Shown here in pieces: positions 18,164 to 26,170 of a stretch of DNA of 64,000 nucleotides (position 1 is its first letter; each line of letters opens with the position of its first letter). A program made the translations under genes and the position numbers. The stretch covers positions 87,722 to 151,721 of the forward strand of contig CAVJMJ010000002.1 of assembly GCA_963650915.1 (NCBI GenBank), written 5' to 3'. The DNA is from UBA4636 sp963650915. GTDB lineage: Bacteria > Bacillota > Clostridia > Christensenellales > Borkfalkiaceae. The notes below the pieces were generated by a model. It made no database searches, was not told the origin of the DNA, and saw nothing but the letters and a program-made list of their open reading frames with translations.

Positions 18164-18607
18164 TTATAGTACTTTTTTGAGCATATCGATAATCTTATCG
18201 CAAGCATCGGACAATTGTAAAAAACATTGTTCGTAGTCGTCGATTGATTTGCCGTACGGGTCGATAACGTCACCGCACTTTGTCAACTGGTTTATAGAAT
18301 AAACGTTTTCGTACCCAGAAGATAGAAGTTGCTTCATGGCACCGTCCGTCATTGTAACGATGGCATCGAAGTTTTTAACTTTCTCGGGTGCTATTTGCTT
18401 GGGTGAAAACTTCGTCAATTTTACGCCGTGATTTTTTAGCGTCGCTTTTGCCATCGGATTTATAGACATTTCCGAAACAGCCGTTCCGAAGGATGTAATC
18501 TTTAAATCCATATTTTCGGGCAATTTGCTTTTTAAAATAAATTGCGCCATCGGACTGCGACAGGTATTTCCGGTACAAACGAAACAAAGTGAAGTTTTTT
18601 TAGGCAT
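18164..18607 (-). CDS. ywlE: Protein-arginine phosphatase, YwlE type
   Basis: Low-molecular-weight phosphatase fold, 147 aa. The P-loop is CTGNTCRSPMA. The threonine before the second cysteine is the residue that in B. subtilis YwlE gives specificity for phosphoarginine, where tyrosine phosphatases carry isoleucine. The general-acid loop DPYGKSIDDY matches DPFGGSIDIY of YwlE. It likely reverses McsB phosphorylation, and mcsB is encoded 2.7 kb downstream. The start at 18607 (MPKKTS) has GAGGTG 9 nt upstream; a GTG four codons earlier overlaps that site. Neighbours sua5 and rpiB match the ywlC-ywlE-ywlF order of B. subtilis. Confidence 0.9.
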   Translation of the reverse strand: MPKKTSLCFVCTGNTCRSPMAQFILKSKLPENMDLKITSFGTAVSEMSINPMAKATLKNHGVKLTKFSPKQIAPEKVKNFDAIVTMTDGAMKQLLSSGYENVYSINQLTKCGDVIDPYGKSIDDYEQCFLQLSDACDKIIDMLKKVL

Positions 18608-18650
18608 AACGATTATCACCTCGAAATATATACGCTCAATTATAGGAATT

Positions 18651-19658
18651 TTATCCGAATGCTTTTAAAAATCTGTTTTCGACGCTTAACGAAACTTCGT
18701 TTTTAATTTCAAACTTAACGCCGATGAGTAAATCGTATTTTTCACCCTCGTGAAGCCCGTAATATAGCCTTTCCGCCATTTCTTCGCCGTTAGAACCGAG
18801 GGAATAAACGTTTAATCCCTTAAAACGACAAGCATCGTCTTCGGAACACATGATAAGAGGTCTGCTTCCTTTAGACAAACAATCGTTATATAGTTTAATT
18901 GCTCTATCGTAATCGCCCTTCTCGCAAAGCGCGGTTTGCGTTTTGGGACAATAATGTCTGTATTTCGTACCCGGTGAACGTTTGTTTAAATCTGACGTTG
19001 CGCTTGCGTATTCGCACTTGCCGACGACTTTTGCAACCATTTCCGCCGTAACGAGCCCCTTCCTCAAAATAACGGGGTAATCGCCCGTAGCGTCCAAAAC
19101 GGTGGACTCTATTCCGCCCTCGCACCTACCGCCGTCGAGTATCATGGGGATACTGTCTTTAAAATCTTCGTAAACGTGCATTGCCGTAACGGGACTGGTA
19201 TGTTTTGATATATTTGCCGACGGAGCCGCTATCGGCATATCCACGTAACGCAAAAATTCTTGAGCAAAACTCGATGACGGCACCCTTATGGCAACGGTGC
19301 CCAATCCGCACGAAACGAGGGGTGAAACGACACCCTTGCTTTTATACACGATTGTAAGAGGTCCCGGCAAAAAAGCATCTCTTAATGCTTTCGCATACGA
19401 CTTATCGTCGTAAACGAGTTTAGAAATATCGTAATCTTTGTGAACGTGAACGATTAGCGGATTATCTAAAGGTCTGCCCTTTGCGGCGTAAACGGCACGA
19501 ATTGCTGCGTCTGAAAAAGCATTCGCACCAAGCCCGTAAACGGTTTCGGTAGGAAAGGCAACGAGCATATCGTTTAAAATGTAATTTTTCGCAATTTTCA
19601 GCGTATCATCGGTGATTTTGAAGATTTTTACGTTGCTCGTATCAGGCGAATACGTCAT
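18651..19658 (-). CDS. sua5: L-threonylcarbamoyladenylate synthase, Sua5 type
   Basis: Makes threonylcarbamoyl-AMP, the precursor of the t6A modification of ANN-decoding tRNAs. The YrdC domain is shown by LVAFPTETVYGLGANAF, the KGRP motif (AAKGRPLDNPLIVHV), PGPLTIVYKS and PSANIS; the extra C-terminal Sua5 domain follows SPGTKYRHYCPKT. The start at 19658 (MTYSPDT) gives 335 aa, with AAGGTGA 6 nt upstream. It overlaps the dnaB stop by 17 nt, so translation is coupled. A longer frame to 19724 runs far into dnaB and has no conserved content. Confidence 0.93.
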   Translation of the reverse strand: MTYSPDTSNVKIFKITDDTLKIAKNYILNDMLVAFPTETVYGLGANAFSDAAIRAVYAAKGRPLDNPLIVHVHKDYDISKLVYDDKSYAKALRDAFLPGPLTIVYKSKGVVSPLVSCGLGTVAIRVPSSSFAQEFLRYVDMPIAAPSANISKHTSPVTAMHVYEDFKDSIPMILDGGRCEGGIESTVLDATGDYPVILRKGLVTAEMVAKVVGKCEYASATSDLNKRSPGTKYRHYCPKTQTALCEKGDYDRAIKLYNDCLSKGSRPLIMCSEDDACRFKGLNVYSLGSNGEEMAERLYYGLHEGEKYDLLIGVKFEIKNEVSLSVENRFLKAFG

Positions 19659-21105
19659 CGTCTTCACCTTCTTCGGGAGCATATTTTTCAAGACTTTGCA
19701 AGTCTTCTTCGCTATAAGGCTCATGAGCGTCTTCCCCGTCGTCTTTAACGAAGACGCCTTCTTTTAACGGAGGTTCACCGCTAAAATTAGTGGGGTTGAC
19801 GAACTTACAATAATCGCCCTTAAACAGTAATTGAAATTCGGTACAAATACCGTTACGGTTTTTAGCAATAATAATATCGGTAAGTTGAGTTGACGGACGG
19901 TTACCGGAATCTGCGTCGGGCTTATGCAAAAATATTACAAGGTCGGCGTCTTGCTCGATTGCGCCCGATTCTCTTAAATCGGATAACACCGGCTTTCCGC
20001 CTTTACGCTGTGCAATTTGACGGGATAACTGCGATAACGCAATAACAGGCACTTCGAGTTCCTTTGCAATCATTTTTAAGTTCCTCGAAATCTCGGTAAC
20101 TTCCTGTTGACGTGACTCCGATTTTTTAGCCGACTGCATAAGTTGAAGGTGGTCGACGACAATCAAATCGAGCCTTCCTTGGCGCATTTTTAGACGCCTT
20201 GCTCTGTTCATTATATCCTGTGGCGTAACGTTAGAACTTTCGTCAACGTAAATTTTGGCTTCGTTCAAGCGTTTTTTTGCTTGCCAAAGTTTGCTAAAAC
20301 CTTTCTCGTCCTTTTCTTCGAGTTTACCTTTTACAGCGGCGTCCATGGGGACTTCACCCACGGAACAAAGCATTCTCTGCGCCAACTCGACTTTGGTCAT
20401 TTCAAGTTCGAAAACGGCGCATACGGAGTCTTCTTTCAGTGCAATATTTTCCACTATGTTCATTGCAAGCGTCGTTTTACCGACCGAAGGACGGGCAGCC
20501 AAAATTATAAGATTGCCTTTATGTAAGCCGTTAGTTGCGTAATCGAGTTGGGTAAACCCCGTTTTAAGACCCGTAAAATAGTTCTTGTCTTTTTGTAATT
20601 TTTCAAACTTTTCGAGTACGGGGTCGAAATAATCCCTTAACCATTCGAGGTTATGTCTTTCGTCGGTATTTGCGATATCGTAAATCAACTTTTCGGCGTA
20701 AGCAAGAGAATGCGCGCTATCGGTGCTTTTTGTGGAATCTTCGATAATCAAATTGGAACTCGAAATAAGCTTACGCAAAACGCCGTCACGCTTTACTATC
20801 GACAAATATTGCTCGTAGTTAGCCGATGACGGGACTATTTTAGTTAAATCGCTCAAATACGTTATTCCGCCTATCGATTCGAGTTTTCCGTTTTTTTGCA
20901 AAACGTCGGACAAGGTAACGAGATCGACGGGCTTATTTTCCGCCATGATCTCCTTCATGTAAGAAAATATCGTTTTATTTGACGCTACCAAAAAATCGTC
21001 TTCTTTTAATTGTGAAATTATATCGATTTGGATAACCTGATCAAGCAAAATGCAGGCAAGAACAGATTGTTCCGCTTCGAGATTGTAAGGCATTTTATTA
21101 GCCAT
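19642..21105 (-). CDS. dnaB: Replicative DNA helicase DnaB (DnaC in Bacillus naming)
   Basis: Hexameric 5'-to-3' helicase of the replication fork. The 487-aa protein has the N-terminal helical domain (MPYNLEAEQSVLACILLDQ) and a RecA-like C-terminal domain. Walker A is ARPSVGKTTLAMNI, Walker B LIVVDHLQLMQ, followed by VPVIALSQLSRQ and LRESGAIEQDADLV, all classic DnaB_C. The C-terminus ends in an acidic tail (APEEGEDDDVFA) whose last codons overlap sua5. Its probable loader genes (dnaD-like and dnaC-like) are at 30-32.5 kb on the other strand. Confidence 0.97.
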   Translation of the reverse strand: MANKMPYNLEAEQSVLACILLDQVIQIDIISQLKEDDFLVASNKTIFSYMKEIMAENKPVDLVTLSDVLQKNGKLESIGGITYLSDLTKIVPSSANYEQYLSIVKRDGVLRKLISSSNLIIEDSTKSTDSAHSLAYAEKLIYDIANTDERHNLEWLRDYFDPVLEKFEKLQKDKNYFTGLKTGFTQLDYATNGLHKGNLIILAARPSVGKTTLAMNIVENIALKEDSVCAVFELEMTKVELAQRMLCSVGEVPMDAAVKGKLEEKDEKGFSKLWQAKKRLNEAKIYVDESSNVTPQDIMNRARRLKMRQGRLDLIVVDHLQLMQSAKKSESRQQEVTEISRNLKMIAKELEVPVIALSQLSRQIAQRKGGKPVLSDLRESGAIEQDADLVIFLHKPDADSGNRPSTQLTDIIIAKNRNGICTEFQLLFKGDYCKFVNPTNFSGEPPLKEGVFVKDDGEDAHEPYSEEDLQSLEKYAPEEGEDDDVFA

Positions 21106-21129
21106 GTGTCACCTATATATTGAAAGTAA

Positions 21130-22911
21130 TTACAACTTTATCGAATCAAACTCTAAAAGTGCTTCTTTAAAAGACTTCATTGCGCACTCGTAAGCCTCTT
21201 TTTTTGTTAAGTCGACACCCGCGATTTTTAATAATTCCACGGGGCTATCGGAACCGCCGGACGACAAAAACTTTTTATAATCGGAAACGGCTTTATCCCC
21301 TTCCGATAAAATTCTTTCGGCAATGGAAATTGCGCTTATAATGCCCGTTGCGTACTTATAAACGTAAAAAGCGTTGTAAAAATGAGGTATTCTCGCCCAT
21401 TCCCAAGAAATTTCATCGTCGCTTACCACGTCGTCGCCGTAATATTTTTTGTTAAGATTAAGATATTCTTTGCAAAGATATTCGCTCGTTAAAGGTATTC
21501 CTTTTTCGCAAGAATCGTGTGCGATATATTCGAATTCCGCAAACATGGTCTGACGGAACAACGTTCCCTTTATCATGTCCGTATAATACGATAAAAGATA
21601 TTTTTTAAGTCTTAAATCGTTTGAAGTTTTCAAAAGATATTTTAAAAGCAAGACTTCGTTTACCGTACTTGCTACCTCTGCAACGAAAATCGTGTAATCG
21701 GCTTTGTTTTTCGGTTGATTTTTATTGGAAAAATAGGTATGCATCGCATGCCCCAATTCGTGCGCAATCGTAAAAACTTCACTCGTAGTCTTTTGATAAT
21801 TCAATAAAACGTAAGGATGCTTAAATGCGTAAACGCCGTTGGAATAAGCACCGCTGCGTTTTCCCAAAGTTTCCTCAACGTCGATCCAACCGTTATCGTG
21901 AGCCGACTGTAAAAGTTGTTGATAATCTTCGCCGAGAGGTTGTAGCCCCTTCTTTACGAGTTTAAAGGCTTCTTCGTAATCGAGTTGAATTTCGGCATCT
22001 TCGACTATAGGAACGTAAACGTCCCACATATGCATCTCGTCAAGTGAAAGCGCTTGCTTTTTTTGTTTAACGTAAAGATGCAAAAGGTCGAGGTTATTAT
22101 TGACGCTCGACAAAAGATTTTTATAAACGCATTCGTCTACGTCTTCCTCGATAAGTGCCATATCGAGGCAAGATTTATAATTTCTCGCGCGGGAAATAAA
22201 AACGTTTTTGTTTACGTTTCCCGAATAGGTTGCGGTAATAGTATTAAGCAACTTTTTATACGCCGAGTAGTATTTTTTAAAGACTTCTTCCCTAAGCGCA
22301 CGATTTTTGTCGGTTAATAACAGTCCGTAAACGCCGTGGGTAACGGTAATTTCGCCCTCATCGGTTTTTACGGTAGGAAAATCCAAATCGGCGTTATCGA
22401 TCATTCCGAAAATATCTCTGAATCCGCCGAAAACTTGTCCGCCCAAAGCAAGGACTTTTTCCGTTTCGGTAGACAAAACGTGTGATTTCGTCTTTAAAAT
22501 ATTTTTAAGTTGATAATCGTAATCGCTCAGTTCTTTGTTATCGATGTAACCTTCCAACGTTTCAACGGGAAGTGCTGTAAGTTCGGGAGTTACGAATGAC
22601 ACTGCGGAACAAAACTTGACGTAAAGTTGCCTTGCTCTCGACATAAGCCCGTTGTAAAAATCGTCTCTCGTATCCTCGTCATGCTTCATCGACGCATAAA
22701 CGTAAAGTTTTTCCAAAACCTCGGATACTTTGTCGATTTGCTTCATGCAATTTTTAAAATCATCAAAATTACCGAGTTTACCTTGATATTTTGTAAAGTC
22801 AAGATTATTTTCGACTAATTTATAATCATCGTCGAACGCTAAAGAATCTTTATAAATGCACTCGGTATCCCATTTTAAATTTTGAGGGATTTCTTTTCTC
22901 GTTTCAGCCAT
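21130..22911 (-). CDS. pepF: Oligoendopeptidase F (M3B family)
   Basis: Cytoplasmic zinc metallopeptidase that trims short peptides. The HEXXH motif is in TIAHELGHAMHTYFS near residue 385, with the third ligand (Glu) in the EVASTVNE segment downstream. The N-terminal M3 PepF domain (DLDFPTVKTDEGEITVTHGVY) and 593-aa length fit. It lies 24 nt upstream of dnaB and directly after degV in the same direction, in a run of tightly spaced housekeeping genes. Confidence 0.95.
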   Translation of the reverse strand: MAETRKEIPQNLKWDTECIYKDSLAFDDDYKLVENNLDFTKYQGKLGNFDDFKNCMKQIDKVSEVLEKLYVYASMKHDEDTRDDFYNGLMSRARQLYVKFCSAVSFVTPELTALPVETLEGYIDNKELSDYDYQLKNILKTKSHVLSTETEKVLALGGQVFGGFRDIFGMIDNADLDFPTVKTDEGEITVTHGVYGLLLTDKNRALREEVFKKYYSAYKKLLNTITATYSGNVNKNVFISRARNYKSCLDMALIEEDVDECVYKNLLSSVNNNLDLLHLYVKQKKQALSLDEMHMWDVYVPIVEDAEIQLDYEEAFKLVKKGLQPLGEDYQQLLQSAHDNGWIDVEETLGKRSGAYSNGVYAFKHPYVLLNYQKTTSEVFTIAHELGHAMHTYFSNKNQPKNKADYTIFVAEVASTVNEVLLLKYLLKTSNDLRLKKYLLSYYTDMIKGTLFRQTMFAEFEYIAHDSCEKGIPLTSEYLCKEYLNLNKKYYGDDVVSDDEISWEWARIPHFYNAFYVYKYATGIISAISIAERILSEGDKAVSDYKKFLSSGGSDSPVELLKIAGVDLTKKEAYECAMKSFKEALLEFDSIKL

Positions 22912-22920
22912 AATACTACC

Positions 22921-23766
22921 TTATTCCTCTATAAATAAAACTCCGATGGTATTCTTACCGCAATGGCAAGAAACTGTCGTACCTGCGTAAGTTTCGATGA
23001 TTTCGTCAAAATCAAACAACTCTTCAACCTTTCTTTTTACCGTGGCGACGATTTCCGGCGTTGCTTGGCAATGGGTTATGAAAACCCTCGTTTTATCGTA
23101 AGAACCGTATTCTTGAGCCAAATCTTGAACGTATTGTTCGCAAGTTCGAATCATGTTTCCGCCGTATTTCTTTTTGACTTTAAGTTTACCGTCGATCATG
23201 GCAATATAGGGATGTATTTTTAAAATTTTTGTAACCAAAAGGGTGGAAAGAGAGCATCTTCCGCCTTTGTGCAAAAAGTCAAGTCTGTCAAGCACGAAGG
23301 AAGTTCTTGCCTTATTCTTGATTTCTTCGATTTTTTTATAAGTCTCTTCGAGGCTCATTCCTTGCTTGCGATAGTCGGTCGCTTTCATAACCAAAAGCCC
23401 TTGTCCGCTCGAAAGTTGACGGGTATCCACGACGTAAACGTTTTCAAATTCTTTTGCGGCAAGACTTGCGTTAGAATAACAAGCCGAATCTTCGGCGGAA
23501 ATGTCGAAGTGAATAACGCCGTAACCTTTGGAAGTTAGTTCTTTGAAAACTTCTTCGTACTCATATACGGAAACGGCGGAAGTTTTCGGCATATTGCCCG
23601 TTTTGTCGACGTATTCCAACGCTTTTTGAGCGTTAACGTCTACGTTGTCTTTAAATTGTTCGTCGCCGAGCGTAATCGTAAGAGGTATTATTCTTATTTG
23701 ATTTTCTTCGACTAATTTGGTTGATAAATCACAAGTACTGTCCGATGTGATGATAAATTTTTCCAT
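22921..23766 (-). CDS. DegV family fatty-acid-binding protein
   Basis: DegV (FakB-type) proteins bind fatty acids; FakB members present them to the FakA kinase. Characteristic parts are the N-terminal IITSDSTCDLS loop, KTSAVSVYEYEEVF, the FVLDRLDFLHKGGRCS segment, and the C-terminal motif with SCHCGKNTIGVLFIEE. Length 281 aa is normal. It overlaps no neighbour and is 9 nt before pepF. No fakA gene is in the window, so the FakB role is inferred from the family. Confidence 0.9.
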   Translation of the reverse strand: MEKFIITSDSTCDLSTKLVEENQIRIIPLTITLGDEQFKDNVDVNAQKALEYVDKTGNMPKTSAVSVYEYEEVFKELTSKGYGVIHFDISAEDSACYSNASLAAKEFENVYVVDTRQLSSGQGLLVMKATDYRKQGMSLEETYKKIEEIKNKARTSFVLDRLDFLHKGGRCSLSTLLVTKILKIHPYIAMIDGKLKVKKKYGGNMIRTCEQYVQDLAQEYGSYDKTRVFITHCQATPEIVATVKRKVEELFDFDEIIETYAGTTVSCHCGKNTIGVLFIEE

Positions 23767-23819
23767 TGATACTCCTCTAAAAACTAAATTAAAATAAGTG
23801 TTTTTACGTCGGTGTCTTT

Positions 23820-24419
23820 TTATGCCCCGATAGCGCGTTTATACCATGATACAAATTTTGAATCTTTGATTTTTACAGACCAATTCGTGACGACGCCGAG
23901 AACGGAATTTCGGCTTACTGCCCCGAAATACCTGCTATCATGAGAAACTCCCCTATTGTCGCCGAGAACGAAAACGCAGTTTTCGGGAACAACGGTAGAT
24001 TTAACGTTCGTTATCCCCGAAGTATAAACGTAATCTTCGTTCAATCTTTCGGTAACGGTTTCGCCGTTATTATCGGTATAACCGATATATACGTACCCGT
24101 TTTGACTCCACACGGTATCACCGCCGACGGCTATAACCCGTTTAATCAAAGCCTCGTCGTTAATTTCTTTATCGTAAAAAACTATTATGTCCCCGCGCGA
24201 ACAGGAAACCGTTTTATCGGCAATAAGCAAATCACCGTTATTCAGGGTATCGTACATTGAATCTCCTTTAACGCTGACGACCATAAATACGAATGTTTTA
24301 TAGTACAATAACACCAATAACAACGCAACGAGGAAAACACAAAAAACTACGTTGAAATAGGCTTCGCGTCGAACGGATTTATTATATTCAATTAAATTTT
24401 TACCCGAATAATACTCCAT
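23820..24419 (-). CDS. lepB: Signal peptidase I
   Basis: Membrane-bound serine peptidase that removes signal peptides from secreted proteins. One N-terminal membrane anchor (about residues 20-48) precedes the catalytic serine box VKGDSMYDTLNNGDLLI. The lysine region is DEALIKRVIAVGGDTVW, and FVLGDNRGVSHDSRYFGAV is the family's box E. The 199 aa and single anchor fit Gram-positive type I peptidases. It begins 15 nt after the hydrolase-like gene. Confidence 0.93.
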   Translation of the reverse strand: MEYYSGKNLIEYNKSVRREAYFNVVFCVFLVALLLVLLYYKTFVFMVVSVKGDSMYDTLNNGDLLIADKTVSCSRGDIIVFYDKEINDEALIKRVIAVGGDTVWSQNGYVYIGYTDNNGETVTERLNEDYVYTSGITNVKSTVVPENCVFVLGDNRGVSHDSRYFGAVSRNSVLGVVTNWSVKIKDSKFVSWYKRAIGA

Positions 24420-24434
24420 TTTACACTTAAAAAA

Positions 24435-26141
24435 CTAAATGACCAAAATATTGTTAAAAACGCACTTGGTTTCGCTTTCCAAGCGGATAGCCACTGTTTT
24501 GTCGTAATCTTTTATTGAAAGACGCATGGCGTTTTTAAAATCACAGGCTTTAACGGAAACGTTTTGCCAAATTTCACCGCCTTTAAGATTGACTACCACC
24601 GAATAGTCGGCGGTTTCGAGGGGTGAAATTTCAACCATAAGGGTAATTTTCAATTCCGTAAATTCTTGAGCGTAAACGTCGACGACGACTATGGAATTTG
24701 AATTAACCGATACGTTTTTGTTGTTCATACGATAACAAACTATACCGTACGACGATGAAATGCCCGAGATGTCGTTTGCGCCCTCGACGCTCGGAATGTT
24801 GCAATCTCCCTCAAAAAAGATTTCTGCAAGCGATTTCTTTCTGAGATTATATAGCGTGAAAGGCACGGTTTTGTCTTTTGACGAATACAAAAGTTTTTGC
24901 GAAAACGCACTTAAGTTCGTAACCTTTTTGCAAATCGCTTTAGAACTTACCGTTACCCCGCTTCTGTATTCTATCTCGGCAAATGCGGTTATAAACTCGC
25001 AATTTCCCGATATTTTGTACGTGAAAGTCTTTTTGTCCTCTCTTAAACCTTTAACGGGTTTTGCCGTTTGCCATTCTCTGTCAGCGGGATTTACACCGCC
25101 TTCTGCAACGTAAACGGTAATGTTTTTTGGTTTCTTGATTTCGGAATAATCGAGTTCGAGTTCAAAAGACACGACGTTGTCTTCGCTTATAGAAAAAGAT
25201 AACAACGGTTCAAACGGGAAAATCAATTTGAAATCGAGCAAATATTTAGCAAAAAACAAATCTACGTTTCGTTTGCAGTTCTTGTTAAGAACGTCACGCA
25301 AACAGGGCGTATAGTTCGTATAATTGATAACCCCTTCCGATATACGCATCATCGTATCGACGGATCTGTCGAAATCGAAATCGGGACTATTGGTCGCCGT
25401 CATGTAAAAAACGGGACATTTAACGTATTTTACGTAAGCGTGAGCGTCTACCCCCGCCAAAAAACGCAAATGATCGTCGTCGGAACGAATTTCCTCTCCG
25501 CCGTTTTTAAATACTCCCCTGTACCCTCTCCAACCTGCGCCGAAAAGCGGTGCGAAACAATCTACTCTTGCGTCGGTTCCGCAAAGCATCCAACCGACGT
25601 TTGCGCCGTTTCTGACGCCGAGCACGCCTATTCTTTCGACTTCGGGTTGACTTCTCAAAAAAGATACCGCATATTTGGCGACGGCAGCCCACTCGTACCA
25701 GCAAGTTTCTTTTGCTGTTTGAGGCACGCTGTCGATTTTGTCGTAAGAAACTTTATAATTTGCATACGAAACGCATTCGGGATACTTGGTAAAATTTTCG
25801 GTATTTTCCCATTCACCGCGCAAGTCGACCATAAGAACGGAATACCCTTGACTTACGTAAACGTTTATAACGTCGTAATCGACCGTTTCGGAAGGATCGG
25901 GCAAAATAAGTATTGCCCCTTTGTTGGATTTTTTACCCGACGATTTACTTTTTGCGTAAACGCCGAATACGCGTATTCTTCCGTCGTCGGTATCCCTTCC
26001 GGAAAAATACAATTCTTTATAAACGACGTCACCGTAAACTTCCTCACCCGTGTCGGATTCCTTTAAAGGAAGGGTCGCGTCGAAATTTTCCCATAACATT
26101 ACGGGAGATAAAATTACCGTTGAAGTAATCGTGTTTGCCAT
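24435..26141 (-). CDS. Alpha/beta-hydrolase-like protein, nucleophile missing
   Basis: A 568-aa protein with no signal peptide. Residues about 75-270 look like an alpha/beta-hydrolase core: GAILILPDPSETVDYDVINVYVSQGYSVLMVDLRGEWENT resembles the oxyanion and strand region, and ERIGVLGVRNGANVGWML occupies the nucleophile elbow. The expected Gly-X-Ser-X-Gly reads GVRNG, so the serine is replaced by arginine. The second half (about 310-568) looks like beta-sandwich repeats (VSFELELDYSEIKKPKNITVYVAEGG). It is closest in layout to acetyl-xylan-esterase or cocaine-esterase-like hydrolases but probably non-catalytic. It sits between sbcC and lepB, and its function is unknown. Confidence 0.6.
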   Translation of the reverse strand: MANTITSTVILSPVMLWENFDATLPLKESDTGEEVYGDVVYKELYFSGRDTDDGRIRVFGVYAKSKSSGKKSNKGAILILPDPSETVDYDVINVYVSQGYSVLMVDLRGEWENTENFTKYPECVSYANYKVSYDKIDSVPQTAKETCWYEWAAVAKYAVSFLRSQPEVERIGVLGVRNGANVGWMLCGTDARVDCFAPLFGAGWRGYRGVFKNGGEEIRSDDDHLRFLAGVDAHAYVKYVKCPVFYMTATNSPDFDFDRSVDTMMRISEGVINYTNYTPCLRDVLNKNCKRNVDLFFAKYLLDFKLIFPFEPLLSFSISEDNVVSFELELDYSEIKKPKNITVYVAEGGVNPADREWQTAKPVKGLREDKKTFTYKISGNCEFITAFAEIEYRSGVTVSSKAICKKVTNLSAFSQKLLYSSKDKTVPFTLYNLRKKSLAEIFFEGDCNIPSVEGANDISGISSSYGIVCYRMNNKNVSVNSNSIVVVDVYAQEFTELKITLMVEISPLETADYSVVVNLKGGEIWQNVSVKACDFKNAMRLSIKDYDKTVAIRLESETKCVFNNILVI

Positions 26142-26170
26142 AAATTCACCATTATTATGCCGTTTATCTA

